DNA of 64,000 nucleotides from an uncultured Oscillospiraceae bacterium. Its GTDB lineage: Bacteria > Bacillota > Clostridia > Oscillospirales > Acutalibacteraceae. Within the stretch, counting starts at the first letter, position 1, and every line of letters begins with the position of its first letter. The notes under the pieces are model-generated. The model made no database searches. It was not told where the DNA came from and was given only the letters and a program-made list of their open reading frames with translations. The stretch spans positions 1-64,000 of the forward strand of contig CABUKB010000009.1 of the NCBI GenBank assembly GCA_902492045.1, in the 5' to 3' direction. A program made the translations under genes and the position numbers. Positions 25,291 through 33,616 of this stretch are shown piece by piece.

Positions 25291-27017
25291 GACTTGGCCG
25301 TTTGGAAATCTTCCGCCGGATAAAGCCCTATACCCGTGAATGCCGGTGGCTGATCGTGATGATGCTTCTGTGCAGCGCGGCGGCGATCCCCCTGTCTTTG
25401 ATCAATCCGGTGTTTTTCCAGATCCTGGTTGACGATGTGATGCGGGAAAAACAGATAGCTGTGTTCTATCAGGTGGTTCTGGGACTGGTTGCGGTCTATC
25501 TGTGCCGCCTGCTGCTGGATGCCGCGTCGCTGGGCGTGAGCAACCAGTTGCTCAACCGTTTCTCCCTCTCGCTGCGCACCGATATTTGGAAGGCCTATCA
25601 GCGGCTGCCACTGGCCACTTTTGAGAAAGAAAAGCCCGGCGACTGGAAAATGCGGCTGATGGATGACGTGGACAGCCTGGGCAGCTTTATCAAGGATCAG
25701 GTGGTCGATTATCTGTATCATATCGTCATGATGGCGGTTACGCTGGTACTTACGTTGCGGATGAGCTGGCTGATGACCCTGATTTGTTCCCTGACGGTTC
25801 CACTGGTGTTTCTTCTCAACGCTTGGATCGGGCGGGGCACAGGGAAGGTCAACGAGGATATCCGAAATGTCAGCCAAAATTACGCCTCTTTTACCCACGA
25901 TTCGCTGCAGTATTGGAAAGAAATCAAAATCCAACACGCAGAGGAGACGTTCATCGGCCGTTACCGGATGTACCGCAAACGCCTGGCGGATCTGGGATAC
26001 CGATGGATCCGGTATTGGCTTTACGCAGAAATATTCAACGATTTTAAAGCCAACTATCTGACCAAGGTGCTGGTGTATATCATCGGATCGTTCTTTGTTA
26101 TCCGGGACCAGATTACGGTGGGACAGTTGATCTTGTTCGGGGAGTATTTTTCCCTGTTGTTTACCTCGCTGGATGCGGTCAGCGGCAAGAACGCGCAGCT
26201 TCGGACCAATGCGCCGTTTTACAGCCGGGTGTTCGAAACTCTTTCGCTGGAGAAAGAGACGGATGGGGAGATGGAACAGCCGCTCGTGGGAGAGGTCGAG
26301 GCCAGGGCCGTCGGCTATGGCTACCAACGGGAGGAACCGGTTTTACGGGAGGTCTCTTTGCAGATCGAGGCGGGCGGCTATACCGCCCTGGTAGGGCACA
26401 GTGGCTGCGGCAAGACAACGCTCGCCAAACTCCTGCTGCTTCTCTATCGCCCGGATACGGGTTCCATCCGTTATGATGGGCAGGAGGCGTCGATATTCCG
26501 GCGCCGCTCGCTGTACCGGCAGATCGGTATGGTCATGCAGGACAGTTACCTGTTTGACATGAGTATCCGGGATAATCTCCTCATTGCCAAAGAGGATGCC
26601 ACCGAGGAGGAACTGCTCGATGCCTGCGCAAAGGCCAATATCCGGGAATTCGTGATCGGCCTTCCGCAAGGGCTGGATACGGAGATTGGGGAACGGGGCG
26701 TCCGCCTGTCGGGCGGACAGCGCCAGCGTTTGGCCATAGCCCGGGCGATACTGCGCCAGCCCCGCCTGCTTGTGTTTGACGAGGCGACCAGTTCTCTGGA
26801 TAAAATGTCGGAGGACCGGGTCAACGAATCGGTCCGTGCGGCCGCAGAACAGGCTACGCTTTTGGTGATCTCCCATAAGCCGTCCGCCGTTGTGCGGGCA
26901 AACCGGATTGTGGTCATGGACGATGGGCAGATCCTCGACGAGGGGACCCATGCGGAACTTTACGCACGCAACGCTTTTTACCGAAAGCTGGCCATGGACG
27001 AAGGGAGATCGGAATGA
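25287..27017 (+). CDS. ABC exporter half-transporter, second subunit
   Basis: 576 residues with the same architecture as its upstream neighbour: exporter membrane domain, then ATPase with Walker A GHSGCGKTT (about 370-378), Q-loop VMQD, signature LSGGQRQRL, Walker B LLVFDEATSSLD and ISHK. Both ATP sites look intact in the two subunits. It overlaps the previous gene by 4 bp (ATGA) and the next by 4 bp, indicating tight translational coupling. The pair would export the product of the downstream enzymes, lipid-linked or small-molecule. Confidence 0.93.
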   Translation: MRLGRLEIFRRIKPYTRECRWLIVMMLLCSAAAIPLSLINPVFFQILVDDVMREKQIAVFYQVVLGLVAVYLCRLLLDAASLGVSNQLLNRFSLSLRTDIWKAYQRLPLATFEKEKPGDWKMRLMDDVDSLGSFIKDQVVDYLYHIVMMAVTLVLTLRMSWLMTLICSLTVPLVFLLNAWIGRGTGKVNEDIRNVSQNYASFTHDSLQYWKEIKIQHAEETFIGRYRMYRKRLADLGYRWIRYWLYAEIFNDFKANYLTKVLVYIIGSFFVIRDQITVGQLILFGEYFSLLFTSLDAVSGKNAQLRTNAPFYSRVFETLSLEKETDGEMEQPLVGEVEARAVGYGYQREEPVLREVSLQIEAGGYTALVGHSGCGKTTLAKLLLLLYRPDTGSIRYDGQEASIFRRRSLYRQIGMVMQDSYLFDMSIRDNLLIAKEDATEEELLDACAKANIREFVIGLPQGLDTEIGERGVRLSGGQRQRLAIARAILRQPRLLVFDEATSSLDKMSEDRVNESVRAAAEQATLLVISHKPSAVVRANRIVVMDDGQILDEGTHAELYARNAFYRKLAMDEGRSE

Positions 27018-28108
27018 AAAGGGAAAACGCGTATATCCTGGAACTCTGCCGTTTTCAAGATGCCGATCCGGAGCGGCTCCGGGAATGGATGGAAGAAGGA
27101 CTGAACTATCCGTATATTTTGGGGCACCTCCTTTTCAACCGGATGGGTGCAGTGGCTTATTACACCCTGCAAAACGCGGGCCTTCTCTCTTCGCTGAATC
27201 GAGAGTTCCGCAGTGCGCTGGAAGCGGTTTATGAACAAAACCGGCTGCGGACCGGCAGCTACCGCCGCCTGCTCAACCAGCTGGGGGCTATGTTGAGCCA
27301 GGCGCCCTTTCCCTATGCCCTGCTCAAAGGCGGCCTGCTGGTCAGCCGGTATCCGGACGGACTGCGGACCTCGAACGATATGGATATCCTCATACAAGCC
27401 GGGGATATCCCCGCCTTATCCGAACGGCTGCGGGAGAATGGGTTTGTGCAGGGATACCTGCGAGGTGGACAGTTCCGTCCGGCCACGAGGCGGGAGATCA
27501 TTTCCTCGCGGATGAACCGTGGGGAAACCGTCCCGTTCGTCCGGAAAGTGGATCTTCCGGGAATGCCGTATTGGGAAATAGACATCAACTTTACCCTGGA
27601 CTACCAGGCCAAGGATTCCGGCGCCGTTGCGCGGCTGCTGGAAAAACGGCAGGCCCGGATTGACACGGAGGAGGCGCCACTTTACACCCTGGCCCCGGCG
27701 GATTTTCTGCTGCATTTGTGCGCGCACCTGTATAAAGAGGCCAGTATCTATAACTGGGTGGAGATGGGCCGGGATCTGTCCCTGTATAAATTCAGCGATC
27801 TGTATCTGCTGCTTAGAGGGGACTTGGACGGCCATCTGGCCAAAGAGATCCTGGAAAGAGCCGAAGCCTGTGGCCTTCGGGGAGAGTGCGCGTATGCCTT
27901 TTACCATACGCGGGAGCTTTTTTCCATACGTCATCCGGTCTTGGACGAGATTCTCGAAAAGCTGAAGCCCTGGGATATGGACCGGCTGGGATGGATCTAT
28001 CGTCCTGCGGACGGCCGGATGTTCCGCCACGACATGGCTTTTGACGAGTGGATTTTCTGCGGCTGCCGAAAGGAGAAATTATATGACGCTGCCCATGCAA
28101 CCGCATAA
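27014..28108 (+). CDS. Nucleotidyltransferase-fold protein (NTP_transf_5 family)
   Basis: 364 residues. The nucleotidyltransferase signature LKGGLLVSRYPDGLR followed by SNDMDILI (residues about 103-124) supplies the G-G/S and D-x-D residues that bind metal and NTP. The C-terminal half carries HLCAHLYKEAS, also typical of the family. Members occur in peptide and other natural-product clusters and are rarely characterised. The target could be a pathway intermediate. It overlaps the downstream kinase gene by 26 bp. Confidence 0.82.
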   Translation: MKRENAYILELCRFQDADPERLREWMEEGLNYPYILGHLLFNRMGAVAYYTLQNAGLLSSLNREFRSALEAVYEQNRLRTGSYRRLLNQLGAMLSQAPFPYALLKGGLLVSRYPDGLRTSNDMDILIQAGDIPALSERLRENGFVQGYLRGGQFRPATRREIISSRMNRGETVPFVRKVDLPGMPYWEIDINFTLDYQAKDSGAVARLLEKRQARIDTEEAPLYTLAPADFLLHLCAHLYKEASIYNWVEMGRDLSLYKFSDLYLLLRGDLDGHLAKEILERAEACGLRGECAYAFYHTRELFSIRHPVLDEILEKLKPWDMDRLGWIYRPADGRMFRHDMAFDEWIFCGCRKEKLYDAAHATA

Positions 28109-28721
28109 TGCCCCCGGTGTTTTGATCACTTTCTGCGGGCTGGACGGATGCGGCAAAAGCACCCTCATCCGCAGACTGGCACGGTATTTGGAGGAGCAGG
28201 AACTACCGGTATATCTGACAAAGCAGCCGACCGATACGGTCCGGCGGTCGGACATGTTCCGAACGTATATGGATTCGCCGGTTCACGACGCTTACGACTA
28301 CCGGGCTCTGTCCCTGTTTTGTGCCAGCGATCGCGTACAGCATTCCAACCGGGTGATCCGCCCTCGCCTTGAGCGGGGACAGATTGTGATCAGCGACCGG
28401 TATTTTTATTCCTGTCTGGCGAATCTGAGGGCCAGAGGCTATGAGGAGGATAAGTGGATTTACGAGGTATCCGCCAGCATTCCGAAACCCGATCTCGCGT
28501 TCTTTCTGGATGTGGACGTGGATACCGCCGTCCGGAGGGTTCGGTCCCGCGCGAATGAACGGGACCGGTTTATCGACCTGCCGCTTCAGTACCGTCTGCG
28601 CAGGGAATATCAGGAGATCGCTGCGGAAAACGACGGCATTCGGATTCCCACTCACCTTGCGGAAGAGGAGAGTTTCGACCGGGTGAAAAAAGCGGTGGCT
28701 GGGGTATTGCGCTATGTTTGA
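28083..28721 (+). CDS. Thymidylate-kinase-like P-loop kinase
   Basis: 212 residues. P-loop GLDGCGKST (residues 19-27), the DRY motif in VISDRYFYSC and a LID region RSRANERDRF match the thymidylate kinase family. A housekeeping tmk is normally near holB or dnaX, so this copy in an exporter/ACP operon may phosphorylate a pathway intermediate instead of dTMP. An upstream in-frame start at 28041 is ignored because AAGGAG precedes the ATG at 28083. Confidence 0.85.
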   Translation: MTLPMQPHNAPGVLITFCGLDGCGKSTLIRRLARYLEEQELPVYLTKQPTDTVRRSDMFRTYMDSPVHDAYDYRALSLFCASDRVQHSNRVIRPRLERGQIVISDRYFYSCLANLRARGYEEDKWIYEVSASIPKPDLAFFLDVDVDTAVRRVRSRANERDRFIDLPLQYRLRREYQEIAAENDGIRIPTHLAEEESFDRVKKAVAGVLRYV

Positions 28722-29562
28722 AGGACTGTACGGGTTGTCCTGTGTGGAAAATCAGGTGTTGGCGTTTCTGCGGCAGCAGGGGATTGAGGTGGCGCCGCTG
28801 TATTACAACAGCACCGTTCCGCTCAAGGAACTCTTCTTTTTTATGGTGATCCAGGGAATGCGCCCCGCCTATTTCGACCGGGTGAAAAGAATCCAGGACG
28901 ATTTGAAAGAACGGGGCGTGCTGGCATTTGAAAAACGGAAACAGGCGCTTACGGTATGGCTGGAAGCATTGAAGGAGCAAACGAAAACAGAAGCCGTCCT
29001 GATTCTGGTTTCTCCGGAGTTTACCAAACATGTTTTGATGGCGCGGGGGTTTCGCGACGATCATTACGTCCGGCTGTTCTGGGCAGAAGGGAACTGGGTC
29101 ATCGCCAACGATATCCCGGACAAAACGATGACGCTCACGGCCGGGGAACTCCAGAACGCGTACGCGGGGGAAGGATTTTCTTTTCGTTTGTGTCGGCCGC
29201 TGACCCGGGAGGACCGGCGGCAATACTGGAACAGCCGGCTGTTTAAACCGGAAAATCACACGCCTTTTTGGTTCTATGAACAGGATCTCGACGGAGTCTC
29301 CGATGTGGGAAGCCGCCTGCGGGATATGGTTGGTATATACAAACAGCTGCGCTGCCGCACCGTGGCTTATTACGAGAATGGGGGATTCGACATGGCGTTT
29401 ATGCGGGACAGACAGCCGGAGATCGAGCGCCTTTATGCCTTGTCGGAATACTATCACCTCAAACGCGGGATCCCCCCTTCTCAGTTTTATGGCCTTTTGC
29501 AGGAATTGGCGCGCATCGACAATGCGCTCATGACCGAGCTGCGGTCGCGGTTAGGAGGATAA
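28714..29562 (+). CDS. BtrH-like papain-fold protein, putative ACP-dependent acyltransferase
   Basis: 282 residues. The N-terminus GLSCVENQVLAFLRQQGIE resembles the start of BtrH_N/C39-like proteins, in which a Cys nucleophile opens a helix. A later DDHYVRLF (His117) and ANDIP (Asp133) complete a plausible Cys10-His-Asp triad. BtrH transfers an acyl group from a carrier protein to an aminoglycoside in butirosin biosynthesis. Here the very next gene encodes an ACP. The C-terminal 150 residues (helical, Arg-rich) are unassigned. The family call is from pattern only and could be wrong. The start overlaps the kinase gene by 8 bp. Confidence 0.55.
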   Translation: MFEGLYGLSCVENQVLAFLRQQGIEVAPLYYNSTVPLKELFFFMVIQGMRPAYFDRVKRIQDDLKERGVLAFEKRKQALTVWLEALKEQTKTEAVLILVSPEFTKHVLMARGFRDDHYVRLFWAEGNWVIANDIPDKTMTLTAGELQNAYAGEGFSFRLCRPLTREDRRQYWNSRLFKPENHTPFWFYEQDLDGVSDVGSRLRDMVGIYKQLRCRTVAYYENGGFDMAFMRDRQPEIERLYALSEYYHLKRGIPPSQFYGLLQELARIDNALMTELRSRLGG

Positions 29563-29564
29563 AG

Positions 29565-29810
29565 ATGAAAACAAGGGAAGAACGAATCAATGGTGTGCTT
29601 CGAGACCATACTTGGTGCGACTCTCCGGAGAGAGGACAGCGGCTCCGGGAGGATCTCGGTATCGACAGCCTGAGGCTGGTGGAAATACTTGTGGCGGTGG
29701 AGGAAACCTTCGGCATCACCCTGACAGAAGATGAGCTGGCTCCGGAATTGTTTCAAAAAGTGGACGACTTATATGCGCTCGTAGAGAGGCATCGGGAAAC
29801 CGGGGACTGA
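29565..29810 (+). CDS. Acyl carrier protein of the biosynthetic operon
   Basis: 81 residues. The phosphopantetheine site is LGIDSLRLVEI with Ser35, followed by the usual acidic helix II/III (VEETFGITLTEDEL). It would hold the acyl group as a thioester. It starts 3 bp after the upstream stop with AGGAGG in front. It is separate from the primary-metabolism ACP slot between plsX and rnc. Confidence 0.92.
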   Translation: MKTREERINGVLRDHTWCDSPERGQRLREDLGIDSLRLVEILVAVEETFGITLTEDELAPELFQKVDDLYALVERHRETGD

Positions 29811-29852
29811 CAACGGAACCTCTTAAACCACACGGGAAAGGGGATGCCGAAA

Positions 29853-31181
29853 ATGAGTTTGTATACCTATCTGCGCGAACGGGCCGGAGAGCACCCTGAC
29901 CGAACGGTACGGGATGAGACGCAGAGGCTGACCTTTGCAGAACTGTTCCGGCAGGCGGAAGAAATCGGTCGAACGCTGACGGGGCGGCTGTACGGCATCC
30001 TATGCCGATCGGATCTCGATACGGCCCGACTGCTGCTGGCCTGCATGGCGGCGGGGAAAACCGCCGTTCCCCTATCGGCCCGTTACGGCGAGGCTCATAT
30101 CGCAAGAATTCGACAGGCGGCAGGCTTCTCCTGCATCCTGACAGAAAAAGGCCCGCTCGCGGTGGGAAAGCCGTTGCCCGATGAAAAGACGCTGGATGGA
30201 ATCCGGCTGATTTTGTACAGCTCTGGAACCACAGGGGTGCCTAAGGGCGCGATGCTCACCGATGCGGGACTGTTGGTGAACTTATGTGCGGTGGAGGGGT
30301 ATTTCGACATCCAAGGGCAGATGCGGATCGTCCGGCCGTTGTATCATTGCGCGGTACTGGTGGGCGAGTTCCTCCTTTCCCTTGTCAAAGGGGTGGACAT
30401 CGTGTTCGACGGCGGTGCGTTTCACCCCGTTCGCCTGCTCGAGGCTGTCCAGGAGGAGGGGACAACGGTGCTGTGCGCCACCCCGACTCTCTTCTACCAA
30501 TTATGCGGGGCGGCGGCCCGCCGTGGCCGGGTGCTGCCTCTGAAAAGCGCGGCGGTCAGTGGGGAGTGCCTGACCCCGAGCATAGCCGCCCGGATGCGCC
30601 AGGCCATGCCGGATACCGCAATCTACCATGTATACGGGCTGACAGAGGCGGGACCGAGGGTGAGTTACCTGCCTCCTCCTCTGTTCGACCAAATGCCGGA
30701 TTCGGTGGGGGTGCCCCTTTCTTGCTGGGAATACACCGTCGTAGAAGGGGAGCTTCTTCTCCGTGGAAAAAGCCAAATGAAGGGATATTACCGATGCCCC
30801 GAGGAAACCGAAAGGGTTCTCAGGAACGGATGGCTGCATACCGGAGATGTAGCGCAAACCGATGCCGAAGGACGCCTGTATATCCGGTCCCGGCGGGATG
30901 ACCTGATCATTCGGGCCGGCATCAATATCTATCCCCAGGAGATTGAAAACGCACTGCGGATGGACAGCGGGATCGTGGATGTGATGGCCTATGGAAAACC
31001 GGATGTAACGGCGGGCCAACGCATCCATCTGATGGTGGTGGCCCCCGGCTTGACGAAAAAGGAGCTTTGGGAGCTTTGTCAGAAGCGGTTATCCCCTTAT
31101 CAGTATCCCGACGAATTTGAATTGGTGGAAACTTTGCCGAGAAACGCCTCGGGCAAGTTGCTGCGGGACAGGAGTCGATGA
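29853..31181 (+). CDS. Adenylate-forming ligase (AMP-binding enzyme)
   Basis: About 442 residues, shorter than the usual 500-550 of acyl-CoA/aryl ligases. Core motifs are present: YSSGTTGVPKGAML (from residue 122), YGLTEAGPRVS, HTGDVAQTD, RRDDLIIRAGINIYPQEIE and the terminal lysine motif RNASGKLLRD. It should activate a carboxylic acid as an adenylate and load it on one of the flanking carrier proteins. The N-terminal domain is compressed. An ATG three codons earlier abuts AAAGGGG; the ATG at 29853 has better spacing. It overlaps the next ACP by 4 bp. Confidence 0.9.
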   Translation: MSLYTYLRERAGEHPDRTVRDETQRLTFAELFRQAEEIGRTLTGRLYGILCRSDLDTARLLLACMAAGKTAVPLSARYGEAHIARIRQAAGFSCILTEKGPLAVGKPLPDEKTLDGIRLILYSSGTTGVPKGAMLTDAGLLVNLCAVEGYFDIQGQMRIVRPLYHCAVLVGEFLLSLVKGVDIVFDGGAFHPVRLLEAVQEEGTTVLCATPTLFYQLCGAAARRGRVLPLKSAAVSGECLTPSIAARMRQAMPDTAIYHVYGLTEAGPRVSYLPPPLFDQMPDSVGVPLSCWEYTVVEGELLLRGKSQMKGYYRCPEETERVLRNGWLHTGDVAQTDAEGRLYIRSRRDDLIIRAGINIYPQEIENALRMDSGIVDVMAYGKPDVTAGQRIHLMVVAPGLTKKELWELCQKRLSPYQYPDEFELVETLPRNASGKLLRDRSR

Positions 31182-31444
31182 AGGACATGGATGTGGAAGC
31201 GCAGGTGCGCAGGCTGCTGGGCGAGATCGTGGGTCCCTACGACTGGGAGACGGTCCCGGCCGGGGAGGATCTGCGCAGGTTCGGGCTAAACAGCCTCAAC
31301 TGTATCCGCCTTATCGTGGCGCTCGAGGAACTGTTCGGCATCGAGGTTCCCTACCAAAGGCTGGGAATTCGCTATGCCGGCACGATCGAAGAAATCGGTG
31401 CCTTGGTCCGCGATATCCAGCGGGGCAGACAGGACTGGGAATAG
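31178..31444 (+). CDS. Second acyl carrier protein of the operon
   Basis: 88 residues. The modification site is FGLNSLNCIRLIVALEE, with Ser39 preceded by Asn instead of the usual Asp. The rest (LFGIEVPYQRLG, then EEIGALV) fits a carrier protein. It overlaps the ligase by ATGA and is the last gene before a terminator. Close coupling to the ligase suggests this is the carrier the ligase loads. Confidence 0.88.
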   Translation: MKDMDVEAQVRRLLGEIVGPYDWETVPAGEDLRRFGLNSLNCIRLIVALEELFGIEVPYQRLGIRYAGTIEEIGALVRDIQRGRQDWE

Positions 31445-31471
31445 GGAATTTGGTCGAAAAAACCAATTTTA

Positions 31472-31500
31472 ACGTGTGAAATTATATCACACATTTTTTT
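31472..31500 (+). terminator. Terminator of the exporter/ACP operon
   Basis: GTGTGA/TCACAC stem followed by ATTTTTTT, 30 bp after the last ACP stop. The rest of the 31445-31891 gap holds an AT-rich stretch, the 16-bp hairpin at 31747-31784 and the next promoter; no gene is seen. Confidence 0.8.
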
Positions 31501-31746
31501 GAATGACAAGGGGTATTTCATTTTAATTGATCCAAGAGATCGCTGTCTATAAGATCCGCGATATCGGGATCAGGCTTGATTTTTGCATGTATAGGCCAGT
31601 AAAAGGGTATCAGGCAATCGGAAAGGGAAGAATTTTTAATTCCTATATAAGTAGGATTCTATCGGAAACTTTCTGGCAAAGCCGTTCGACATAACGTGAG
31701 TTTGATTCACAGACCACAAGCGAAATGGGAGATACTGGAGGCGGTT

Positions 31747-31784
31747 TCATCCCGCCGGAGCCGTGCCAGGCTCCGGCGGGATGA
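31747..31784. repeat. Perfect 16-bp inverted repeat
   Basis: TCATCCCGCCGGAGCC/GGCTCCGGCGGGATGA around GTGCCA. There is no T-run on either strand. It lies about 40 bp upstream of the nucleoside phosphorylase -35 box. Confidence 0.6.
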
Positions 31785-31824
31785 TTGCCGAAATCCATTT
31801 CTTTTTGTTATCCGCCGGTTGGGT

Positions 31825-31853
31825 TTGTCTCTGATGCCGGTGTGTGATATACT
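31825..31853 (+). promoter_or_regulatory. Promoter of the nucleoside phosphorylase gene
   Basis: TTGTCT (31825-31830), 17 bp, TATACT (31848-31853) with TGA directly before it (extended -10). Confidence 0.7.
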
Positions 31854-31891
31854 GAATGCGAACGCGGAAACGGAAAGAGGGAACACACACC

Positions 31892-32671
31892 ATGATGGAT
31901 TTCAATCGAGACAAACTGTTTCATATTGGACTGACACCGGAACAAGGGGCGGCTTACGCTGTGATTACCGGCGATCCGGGCCGGGTGGAATCCATTGCGC
32001 GGAAATTGGACGGCGCCTGTTTTGAGGCGCAGAACCGGGAGTTCACCACTTGGTCGGGTCGGATCGGAACCGAAAAAGTGCTGGTGACCTCACATGGAAT
32101 TGGCGGCCCATCGACCGCTATCTGTGTGGAGGAACTCGCGCGCTGCGGGGTTAAAACCTTGATCCGGGTGGGGACATGCGGCGGTATGGCGCTGCCGGTA
32201 CAGGGCGGCGATGTCGTGGTGGCGACGGGAGCGATCCGGATGGAGGGGACTTCCCGGGAATATCTGCCGGTGGAGTTCCCGGCCGTGGCGGATTTCACGG
32301 TGACGCAGGCACTTGCGGCGGCGGCGAGGGAGCGGGGAGAGACGGTTCATATCGGCGTGGTGCAGTGTAAAGATTCTTTTTACGGCCAGCACAGTCCGGA
32401 GGATTCGCCGGTGGCCCGGCAACTGGAGAATGCCTGGTACGCCTGGATAAAAGGGGGATGCCTGGCTTCCGAGATGGAGTCGGCCGCGCTTTTCGTGGTG
32501 GCGGCGGCAAAGGGGCTTCGGGCGGGCTGTGTACTCCAGGTTCTCTGGAATCAGGAGCGGGAAAAGGCCGGGCTGCCGAATGTGCGGGCCACGGATACGG
32601 ATGCGGATGCGTCTGCCGATATAGCGATCAAAGCCCTCGCACGTCTGATGGAGCAGGCCACCGCCGTTTGA
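31892..32671 (+). CDS. Nucleoside phosphorylase, uridine phosphorylase type
   Basis: About 259 residues, NP-1 family. The phosphate-binding GDPGRVESIA, TCGGMALPVQGGDVV and GTSREYLPVEFP segments, and MESAALFVVAA near the ribose site, are closest to uridine phosphorylase (Udp). It splits uridine to uracil and ribose-1-phosphate for salvage. Specificity for uridine versus purine nucleosides is a judgement. Two adjacent ATGs (31892, 31895) share the AAAGAGGG RBS. Confidence 0.9.
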   Translation: MMDFNRDKLFHIGLTPEQGAAYAVITGDPGRVESIARKLDGACFEAQNREFTTWSGRIGTEKVLVTSHGIGGPSTAICVEELARCGVKTLIRVGTCGGMALPVQGGDVVVATGAIRMEGTSREYLPVEFPAVADFTVTQALAAAARERGETVHIGVVQCKDSFYGQHSPEDSPVARQLENAWYAWIKGGCLASEMESAALFVVAAAKGLRAGCVLQVLWNQEREKAGLPNVRATDTDADASADIAIKALARLMEQATAV

Positions 32672-32755
32672 AAAGGTCTTTCATCAACAGGAAAAAAGCC
32701 GCTATCTGGACTCCGACGGCTGCTTGACAGAAAGCCCTTTTGAGGAGGAGACGAC

Positions 32756-33328
32756 ATGAATGATGTAAGACTGGAAACGGATAGGCTGATTTTGCGAAAA
32801 TTTGGAATGGACGATTTGGAGGCGCTCTATTGGCTGCTGAGTGATAAAGACGTGAATACTTTCCTGCCGTGGTTTCCCGTAAAAGACATGGAGGAAACAA
32901 AGGATTTTTATGAAAAACGTTTCCACAATATGGAGTATGGTTTAGCGATCTGTTTGAAAGAAAAGGCGGATCCGATTGGTTATGTGAAAGCGGAGATGGA
33001 CGATAGCCATGATTTTGGATACGCGCTTCGCAAAGAGTTCTGGCATAAAGGGATTGTCACGGAGGCAAGTAAGGCCCTTGTCGCTCTCTTAAAAAAAGAG
33101 AACATCCCTTATATCACGGCAACGCACGATATTCACAATCCGAGAAGCGGCGGTGTAATGCGGCAGATCGGCATGAAATACGGTTATTCTTATGTTGAAC
33201 AATGGCAGCCAAAGAATATTCCGGTTACATTCAGGATGTACCAATACAATCTTGACGGGCAGGAAGACAGGCTCTATACAAAATACTGGGAGCTTTACGA
33301 TACGCATTTTGTAGAAAAGAATATATAA
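32756..33328 (+). CDS. GNAT-family N-acetyltransferase (RimJ/RimL type)
   Basis: 190 residues. It starts with the RimJ/RimL pattern RLETDRLILRKFGMDDLEALY. The acetyl-CoA-binding region is around FWHKGIVTEASKAL, where the usual R/Q-x-x-G-x-G/A motif is degenerate (FWHKGIVTEA). HNPRSGGVMRQIGMKYGY follows. The substrate is unknown. It looks more AT-rich than its neighbours, which may mean recent acquisition. GAGGAGGAG precedes the ATG. Confidence 0.9.
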   Translation: MNDVRLETDRLILRKFGMDDLEALYWLLSDKDVNTFLPWFPVKDMEETKDFYEKRFHNMEYGLAICLKEKADPIGYVKAEMDDSHDFGYALRKEFWHKGIVTEASKALVALLKKENIPYITATHDIHNPRSGGVMRQIGMKYGYSYVEQWQPKNIPVTFRMYQYNLDGQEDRLYTKYWELYDTHFVEKNI

Positions 33329-33417
33329 CATCCGGCGTCGTCGGCCTGTTAGATCATATGGATGGCATGTCCTGATACAGGACCGTTGGGTTAAGGGCAA
33401 ACAACTCGAAACAACTC

Positions 33418-33446
33418 TTGACAATCCCGGCGGCGGATGCTATACT
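33418..33446 (+). promoter_or_regulatory. infC operon promoter
   Basis: Consensus TTGACA (33418-33423), 17 bp, TATACT (33441-33446). Confidence 0.85.
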
Positions 33447-33449
33447 GAT

Positions 33450-33600
33450 GTCTGCATAAAACAAAGCAGAGCGTTTGCCCGCTCTCACCCGCGGATGCCG
33501 TTCCTGACGGGTCGATACGGTTCTCCCCGTTTCTCGGGGGTTCAGATCGTGTAACACGCGGGCAGATTCTGCCCGCGTTTATTCATCATTTTGAGTGTGT
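33450..33600 (+). ncRNA. infC-rpmI-rplT leader with attenuator (L20-leader-like)
   Basis: A 5' UTR of about 165 nt precedes infC. It contains paired blocks (for example CTCCCC/CGGGG) and ends in a hairpin (GCGGGC/GCCCGC, about 33557-33577) followed by GTTTATT, a plausible attenuator. In Firmicutes this operon is controlled by L20 binding its leader. The match is by position and general fold, not model scoring. Confidence 0.6.
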
Positions 33601-33616
33601 ATGGAGGTGCTTACCC

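Noticed and set aside
22449..27017. RiPP or bacteriocin cluster with precursor peptide
   Set aside because: No precursor-like small ORF, no leader motif, no C39 peptidase on either transporter and no RiPP-modifying enzyme.
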